Source of the DNA: Alphaproteobacteria bacterium
Lineage (GTDB): Bacteria > Pseudomonadota > Alphaproteobacteria > RF32 > CAG-239
Direction: 5' to 3'
Assembly (NCBI GenBank): GCA_017477035.1
Contig: JAFUXW010000127.1
Coordinates: 1-9,339 of the forward strand
DNA length: 9,339 nt
Under the pieces are notes generated by a model. That model was not told the DNA's origin and made no database searches. It saw only the letters and a program-made list of their open reading frames with translations. The translations under genes and the position numbers were made by a program. Each line of letters begins with the position of its first letter. Position 1 is the first letter of the stretch. Below are positions 4,654 through 9,339 of this stretch, piece after piece.

Positions 4654-6732
4654 ATGGCAAAGTTTGGTGTCTTGTCAGGAAAAGCTTATCCTTTGGGATC
4701 AACTCCGGATGCGGAAGGTGTTAACTTTGCTCTTTTTTCTGCGAATGCTCAAAAAGTTGAATTATGCTTATTTGATGAGGCCGGTTCTAAAGAATTAGAA
4801 CGCTACGAAATTACGGAAAGTGATAATAATATTTGGCATATTTATCTTCAAGGAGCAAGTGTCGGTCAAGTTTACGGGTATCGCGTTTATGGTTCGTATA
4901 AACCGACCGAAGGATTGCGTTTTAATCCGAATAAATTACTTTTTGATCCGTATGGGAAAAAACTGGTCGGTAAGTTAATTTGGCACAAATCAATTTTCGG
5001 ATATGATGTTGATAGTCCGGATAAAGATTTATCATTTTCTCCGTTAGACAGTGCGCCGTATGTTCCCAAGTCTGTTGTTGTTGATGATAATGATTTTAGT
5101 TGGGAAAATGATAAGCACCCTTATCATTCGATGAATGATACAATTATTTATGAAACACATTTGCGCGGGTTCACAAAATTACATCCGCATATTCCGGATG
5201 CTGAGCGGGGCAGATTTTTAGGCTTTGCTCGGGATGAAGTTGTTAATCATCTTGAAAAATTAGGTATTTCAGCAGTCGAATTTTTACCGGTACACGCTTT
5301 TATGGGTAATCGCCACAAAAAGGGATATATCAAAGATAATTATTGGGGATATGAGAGTTTCAGTTTTTTTGCTCCTGAGCAACATTATTTGGTACAAGAT
5401 GATATTAACGAGTTTAAGCGACTGGTGAAGAAGCTTCACAGTAAAAATATAGAAGTTTTATTAGATGTTGTTTATAATCACACGGGAGAAGGAAATCAAC
5501 TCGGGCCGACATTGTGTTACAGAGGAATAGATAACAGTTCGTACTATATTTTAAATCCGGAAAATAAGCGTTATTATTATGATAGTACGGGCTGTGGCGC
5601 GAGTTTTAATTTACAAAACAGGTATACTTTAGCATTGGTGATGGATTCTTTGCGGTATTGGGTTGAAACAATGCACGTTGACGGATTCCGTTTTGACTTG
5701 GCACCAACGCTTAGTCGTATGGATTGTGATTTTTCTCAGCGCAGTGGTTTTTTGTATGCGGTATCTCAAGATAAAGTTTTGCAAAATGTTAAATTAATTG
5801 CGGAGCCTTGGGATGTTGGTATGGGGGGATATCAGGTCGGTGCTTTCCCTTCAGGGTGGGCAGAGTGGAACGATAAATATCGTGATGTTGTTCGCCGTTT
5901 TTGGAAAGGTGATGCCGGTCAAATTGCGGAGTTGGCCAGCCGCTTGGCGGGATCAAGCGATGTCTTTAATCATCATAATCGTGATATTTGGAGCAGCATT
6001 AATTTTGTTACGGCTCATGATGGATTCAATCTTCTTGATTTAGTCAGTTACAATCATAAACATAATATGAGTAACGGCGAGAATAACCGAGACGGCACAG
6101 ATAGTAACTGGAGTTGGAATTCCGGTTCTGAAGGAGAAACCGATAATAAGCAAATTTTAGAAAATCGCTTTTGTCGGATGCGTGCGATGTTGAGTACATT
6201 GATGTTTTCATTCGGAACACCGATGATGGTTGCGGGGGATGAGTTTGCCCAATCGCAGTTCGGAAATAACAATCCTTATTGTCAAGATAATGTTTTAACG
6301 TGGATGGCGTGGGAAACATTGTCTTCTAAAAGTTTTGACTTTTGCCGTTTTGTAAAAAAATTGATAGATATCAGAAAAAGTTGTCCTGCATTTCAGCGCC
6401 GTCGCTTTTTTACCGGACAACCGGTAAAAGACAATATCAAAGACATTACTTGGTATAATGAATACGGTAATGAGATGAATACGGGTGATTGGCAAGATGG
6501 AAATCGCCGAACACTTTCTTATTGTGTTTATGCCGAAGATAAATTTTATATTTGTTTGTTTAATGCAAATTTTTATAATGTGGATTGGAAATTGCCCAGT
6601 ATAGGCAGTCGCAAAGTTTGGAATCTTTTGATTGACAGTTCTGCAAAATTCGAGAATGAAAAAAAATTGGTCGGTGGAAGTGTTATCAGTGTTCCGGCTT
6701 GGAGTGTTTTATTATTTGAAGTTAAAAATTAG
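4654..6732 (+). CDS. glgX: Glycogen debranching enzyme GlgX (GH13, isoamylase type)
   Basis: GlgX hydrolyses the alpha-1,6 bonds of the short side chains left after glycogen phosphorylase has acted, releasing malto-oligosaccharides. The 692-residue protein opens with the GlgX signature GKAYPLGSTPDAEGVNFALF and a CBM48 module (about 10-100), then the barrel from IIYETHLRGF (about 163). Other family motifs are NYWGYESFSFFAPE and DVVYNHTGEGN. The catalytic set is complete: D348 in DGFRFDLAP, E384 in IAEPWDVG and D456 in VTAHDGFN, followed by the NGENNRDG segment conserved in this family. It is somewhat longer than E. coli GlgX (657). The start is supported by GGAG and AGGA in the 16-bp gap after glgB. 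A TreX or isoamylase assignment is less likely because of the glg context. Confidence 0.95.
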   Translation: MAKFGVLSGKAYPLGSTPDAEGVNFALFSANAQKVELCLFDEAGSKELERYEITESDNNIWHIYLQGASVGQVYGYRVYGSYKPTEGLRFNPNKLLFDPYGKKLVGKLIWHKSIFGYDVDSPDKDLSFSPLDSAPYVPKSVVVDDNDFSWENDKHPYHSMNDTIIYETHLRGFTKLHPHIPDAERGRFLGFARDEVVNHLEKLGISAVEFLPVHAFMGNRHKKGYIKDNYWGYESFSFFAPEQHYLVQDDINEFKRLVKKLHSKNIEVLLDVVYNHTGEGNQLGPTLCYRGIDNSSYYILNPENKRYYYDSTGCGASFNLQNRYTLALVMDSLRYWVETMHVDGFRFDLAPTLSRMDCDFSQRSGFLYAVSQDKVLQNVKLIAEPWDVGMGGYQVGAFPSGWAEWNDKYRDVVRRFWKGDAGQIAELASRLAGSSDVFNHHNRDIWSSINFVTAHDGFNLLDLVSYNHKHNMSNGENNRDGTDSNWSWNSGSEGETDNKQILENRFCRMRAMLSTLMFSFGTPMMVAGDEFAQSQFGNNNPYCQDNVLTWMAWETLSSKSFDFCRFVKKLIDIRKSCPAFQRRRFFTGQPVKDNIKDITWYNEYGNEMNTGDWQDGNRRTLSYCVYAEDKFYICLFNANFYNVDWKLPSIGSRKVWNLLIDSSAKFENEKKLVGGSVISVPAWSVLLFEVKN

Positions 6733-6741
6733 GAGATTTTT

Positions 6742-8889
6742 ATGGACGGATTATTACAACAATTAGCAACTAAAGTGGGTATTGCGACTTCATTTAAGGA
6801 TGGCGGACTTATTCCTAAGGAGTACAAAGTAGAAGAAAAAATCATTCGATACTTTGCTGAAAAACTCGGATTTAAGGCCGGCAACGAAGAAGAAATAAAA
6901 AAATCTTTGGCTGACTATGATAAGCGTCGTTGGCAAAAAACGTTGGAAAGTATTAATGTTGTTTCTTGTCACGATATTTGGTTTGATGTTGTCGTTGGTG
7001 TGTCAGTTGATCCGTCTGAATTTAAAATAGAAGTAATCAGTCGTCAAAATGGTGACAAAATACTGTTGAATTATCAAATTTTTGATACTCAGCAGCGTCA
7101 GATTATCGGCAAAACGGAATACATCAAATGGAGTGTCAAAATCTATAATATGCTCGAAGTAGGATATTATGATGTTAAAGTGACGATTAAAAACCGCAGT
7201 TATAAGATGGTGTTGGCGGTTGCTCCGGATACATGCTATGAAAATCCGATGATTCGGAACGGAAAAGCGTGGGGATATGCGTTACAATTATATTCCGTAC
7301 GCAGTGAACGCAATTGGGGTGTCGGAGACTTTACCGATTTACAAGAATTTATCAAAATTTGCGGCCGCTGTGGCGCTGATATCATAGGTTTAAATCCGCT
7401 GAATGTTTTAGCCCATAATTTTCCGGAAAATGCAAGTCCGTACAGTTCAATCAGTCGTTTATTTTTAAATCCGATTTACATTGATATTGAGCGGGTTCCT
7501 GAATTTAGAAAAGATGATATAAAAGGATCAGAAGATAAAATTAATGCTTTTCGCGCCAAAGAACTGATTGATTATGAGGAGATATATCCTTTTAAGGTTA
7601 AATTATTAGAAAAGGCGTATAAGCGCTTTGCAACTGAAAAAAATTACGAGCGTCAGCAGGATTATCAAAGATTTTGCCGTGAAAAGGGTGAAGATTTAGA
7701 AAAATTGGCTGCATTTCAAGCTTTATATGATGAGAAATGTAAAACCGTTTGGGGCGGGTGGCCTGCTTGGGAAGAAGAATATAAAAATCCGACTTCTAAG
7801 GCTGTTAAAGATTTTTGTGAGAGCCATAAAGAGCGGATTGAATTTTTCAAGTTTATGCAGTTTGAAGCTGATCGCCAGTTTAATCAGGCATGCGCCTCTA
7901 TCTCTGAGAGTGGGTTGAAAGTCGGTTTATATCGTGATTTAGCAGTCGGCGTCGGTAAAGACAGTGCAGAACTGTGGGCAGACAGCGGTTTATTTATTAA
8001 AGACAGTGGCGCAGGAGCTCCGCCGGATGCCTTTTTTACAACAGGTCAAAAATGGTGCTTAGGGGCCTTTAATCCGTATGTTTTAAAAGATGTGGCTTAT
8101 GAACCGTTTATCAAAATTTTGCGCGCCAATATGCACAATGCCGGTGCTTTACGAATTGATCACGTTATGGGGTTAATGCGGTTGTATGTTATTCCTGATG
8201 CTGAGGATTTCGGAACATATATTCGCTATAATTTCTATGATATGATTAATATATTGGCAATTGAAAGTTGTCTGAATAAGTGCCACATTGTCGGTGAAAG
8301 TATTGGTAATGTTCCAGCCGGATTTTTAGAAGCATTAGAGGAAAAGCATATTTATTCTTTGAGCGTTTTATGGGCAGAGAGAGAAAATTCTGGTTGGGGT
8401 GATTTCAGCAAACCGGATACCTATCCCGAAAAAGCATTTACCTCTGTCGGAACGCACGATATGAGTCCGCTCAGAATGTGGTGGTTCGGGTATGATATAG
8501 CCATTATGAAAGACTTAGGTTTATCAAGCAACGATGATACAATTGCGGCTTACCACAAAAGAGAAACCGACAGAAAGTTACTTCTTAAAGCAATGGATGA
8601 GGCAAACGTATGGCCGGTAGATAAACCGCGTCAGGGAGATTATCTATATGGTGAAGCTTATCCTGAAGGAATAGAGGAGGCGGTAAATCGGTATGTTGCC
8701 GGTTCGGCATCTAAAGTCTTTTTGGCACAATTGGAAGATATTTTACACGTTGAAAAACTGCAAAATCTTCCGGGGACGGATATTGATAAGCATCCGAATT
8801 GGCGGCGTAAACTTCCGGTCAGTCTGGAAAAACTGGAAAATGATATTGCCTACATACGCAATATTGCCGCAATAAAAAAAGAAAGATAA
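6742..8889 (+). CDS. malQ: 4-alpha-glucanotransferase MalQ (amylomaltase, GH77)
   Basis: MalQ transfers maltosyl and longer units between malto-oligosaccharides, turning the short products of GlgX into longer chains plus glucose. The 715 residues fit the long proteobacterial form (E. coli 694), with an N-terminal extension before the barrel begins near GYALQLYSVRSERNWG (about 176). Motifs seen are ASPYSS.SRLFLNP, GLYRDLAVGV and GAPPDAFF. The catalytic residues are nucleophile D473 in LRIDHVMG, acid/base E519 in VGESIGNVP and D573 in GTHDMS. Two conserved stretches differ from the common consensus: QKWCLG in place of QNWG-P (C439), and GESIG in place of GEDLG. The ribosome site TAGGAG overlaps the glgX stop codon, and only 9 bp separate the genes, so translational coupling is likely. 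A terminator follows. Confidence 0.95.
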   Translation: MDGLLQQLATKVGIATSFKDGGLIPKEYKVEEKIIRYFAEKLGFKAGNEEEIKKSLADYDKRRWQKTLESINVVSCHDIWFDVVVGVSVDPSEFKIEVISRQNGDKILLNYQIFDTQQRQIIGKTEYIKWSVKIYNMLEVGYYDVKVTIKNRSYKMVLAVAPDTCYENPMIRNGKAWGYALQLYSVRSERNWGVGDFTDLQEFIKICGRCGADIIGLNPLNVLAHNFPENASPYSSISRLFLNPIYIDIERVPEFRKDDIKGSEDKINAFRAKELIDYEEIYPFKVKLLEKAYKRFATEKNYERQQDYQRFCREKGEDLEKLAAFQALYDEKCKTVWGGWPAWEEEYKNPTSKAVKDFCESHKERIEFFKFMQFEADRQFNQACASISESGLKVGLYRDLAVGVGKDSAELWADSGLFIKDSGAGAPPDAFFTTGQKWCLGAFNPYVLKDVAYEPFIKILRANMHNAGALRIDHVMGLMRLYVIPDAEDFGTYIRYNFYDMINILAIESCLNKCHIVGESIGNVPAGFLEALEEKHIYSLSVLWAERENSGWGDFSKPDTYPEKAFTSVGTHDMSPLRMWWFGYDIAIMKDLGLSSNDDTIAAYHKRETDRKLLLKAMDEANVWPVDKPRQGDYLYGEAYPEGIEEAVNRYVAGSASKVFLAQLEDILHVEKLQNLPGTDIDKHPNWRRKLPVSLEKLENDIAYIRNIAAIKKER

Positions 8890-8895
8890 TCATTG

Positions 8896-8924
8896 AAACC
8901 CTTCTGAAACAGAAGGGTTTTTTT
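8896..8924 (+). terminator. Terminator of the glgB-glgX-malQ operon
   Basis: Stem AAACCCTTCT (8896-8905) and AGAAGGGTTT (8911-8920) with a 5-nt loop, continued by a T run to 8924. It starts 6 bp after the malQ stop codon. Confidence 0.93.
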
Positions 8925-8959
8925 AATTTTCACAAAAAAAGAAGCACCTCTAAAACAGT

Positions 8960-8988
8960 TTGACAAACTAGAATCGATATGCTATCAT
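8960..8988 (+). promoter_or_regulatory. Sigma-70-type promoter of the exported-protein gene
   Basis: TTGACA (8960-8965) matches consensus fully. A 17-base spacer leads to TATCAT (8983-8988), five of six matches. Transcription would start near 8995, about 33 bases before the ATG at 9028. This is the best promoter match in the window. Confidence 0.8.
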
Positions 8989-9015
8989 AAGTATAGATTT
9001 TGGCTCAGCCTATCT

Positions 9016-9021
9016 GGGGGG
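9016..9021 (+). promoter_or_regulatory. G-rich ribosome binding site
   Basis: Six consecutive G lie 6 bases before the ATG at 9028, which supports this start. Like the glgB site it lacks the A of the usual GGAGG. Confidence 0.6.
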
Positions 9022-9027
9022 TGCGAT

Positions 9028-9339
9028 ATGAAAATTAAAGATTATTTGCTGTATGCGGTAGTTATATTGCTATATGGTCTGGGAATGTTTTTTCTAACCA
9101 AAATTGCAAAGGCAAATATAATCTATAATGATTCAGGCACCAACCTCCTTATAGAATACCAAACCAAAACCAAACCTTCAGCTGGGCCAAAATCCTTATA
9201 TCAAAAGTATGCGGCGGTTGAGTTTATCACCAAAACGAGCAAGATTACTTTAGACAGTAACAGTAATGATTTAGATAATTCAATTAGGGAAGCAAACTGT
9301 CCGACAGGAGAAATTTTGGTGAATGGCGTTTGTATTAGC
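9028..9339 (+). CDS. Unrecognised exported protein with a Cys-X10-Cys motif (5' part)
   Basis: The frame runs open from ATG 9028 to the window end, giving 104 residues of a longer protein. I do not recognise the family. Residues 1-29 are a clear Sec signal peptide: a lysine-containing start (MKIKDY), a hydrophobic core (about 6-24, YLLYAVV...MFFLT) and an Ala-Lys-Ala site before N30. The mature part begins IIYNDSGTNLLIEYQ, is Thr/Lys/Ser rich, and reaches CPTGEILVNGVC (C91 and C102), which looks like the first unit of a cysteine-rich, possibly disulfide-bonded region continuing beyond the window. There is no lipobox Cys at the cleavage site, so a periplasmic, surface or secreted protein is more likely than a lipoprotein. 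It has its own promoter and a G-rich ribosome site and is separated from malQ by a terminator. Confidence 0.8.
   Translation, partial: MKIKDYLLYAVVILLYGLGMFFLTKIAKANIIYNDSGTNLLIEYQTKTKPSAGPKSLYQKYAAVEFITKTSKITLDSNSNDLDNSIREANCPTGEILVNGVCIS

Overview
The window comes from an AT-rich bacterium, most likely a flagellated low-GC alphaproteobacterium of the kind seen in gut metagenomes. The evidence is the alphaproteobacterial-style flagellin C-terminus at the left edge, a tRNA-Leu with an encoded CCA end, proteobacterial-length GlgB, GlgX and MalQ, and a DUF2934 protein. The lineage is an inference; no rRNA or other phylogenetic marker is present.

Left part (1-620): the last 48 codons of a flagellin gene end at a strong terminator. 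A tRNA-Leu(CAA) gene lies convergent to it on the minus strand. A 47-bp sequence holding the last 9 bases of the tRNA (including CCA) and its terminator occurs twice, exactly 212 bp apart. Between the copies lies a purine-rich, GC-richer non-coding stretch (250-414) unlike the surrounding DNA. This is the least ordinary part of the window.

Middle part (628-2441): a TPR plus SAM-methyltransferase gene (438 aa, COG4976-like) faces a small DUF2934 gene on the minus strand, and both end at one shared bidirectional terminator. The DUF2934 protein ends in a 26-residue tail made only of Ser, Lys, Thr and Cys. An AT-rich gap (2192-2441) holds the DUF2934 promoter and, pointing the other way, a likely glgB promoter.

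Right part (2442-8924): a compact three-gene operon, glgB-glgX-malQ, with gaps of 16 and 9 bp and one terminator after malQ. GlgB makes the alpha-1,6 branches of glycogen, GlgX removes short branches during breakdown, and MalQ disproportionates the released malto-oligosaccharides. All nine expected catalytic carboxylates are present. The synthesis and phosphorolysis genes (glgC, glgA, glgP) are not in the window.

Right edge (8925-9339): a near-consensus sigma-70 promoter drives the start of an unrecognised exported protein with a clear signal peptide and a Cys-X10-Cys motif. Its end lies beyond the window.
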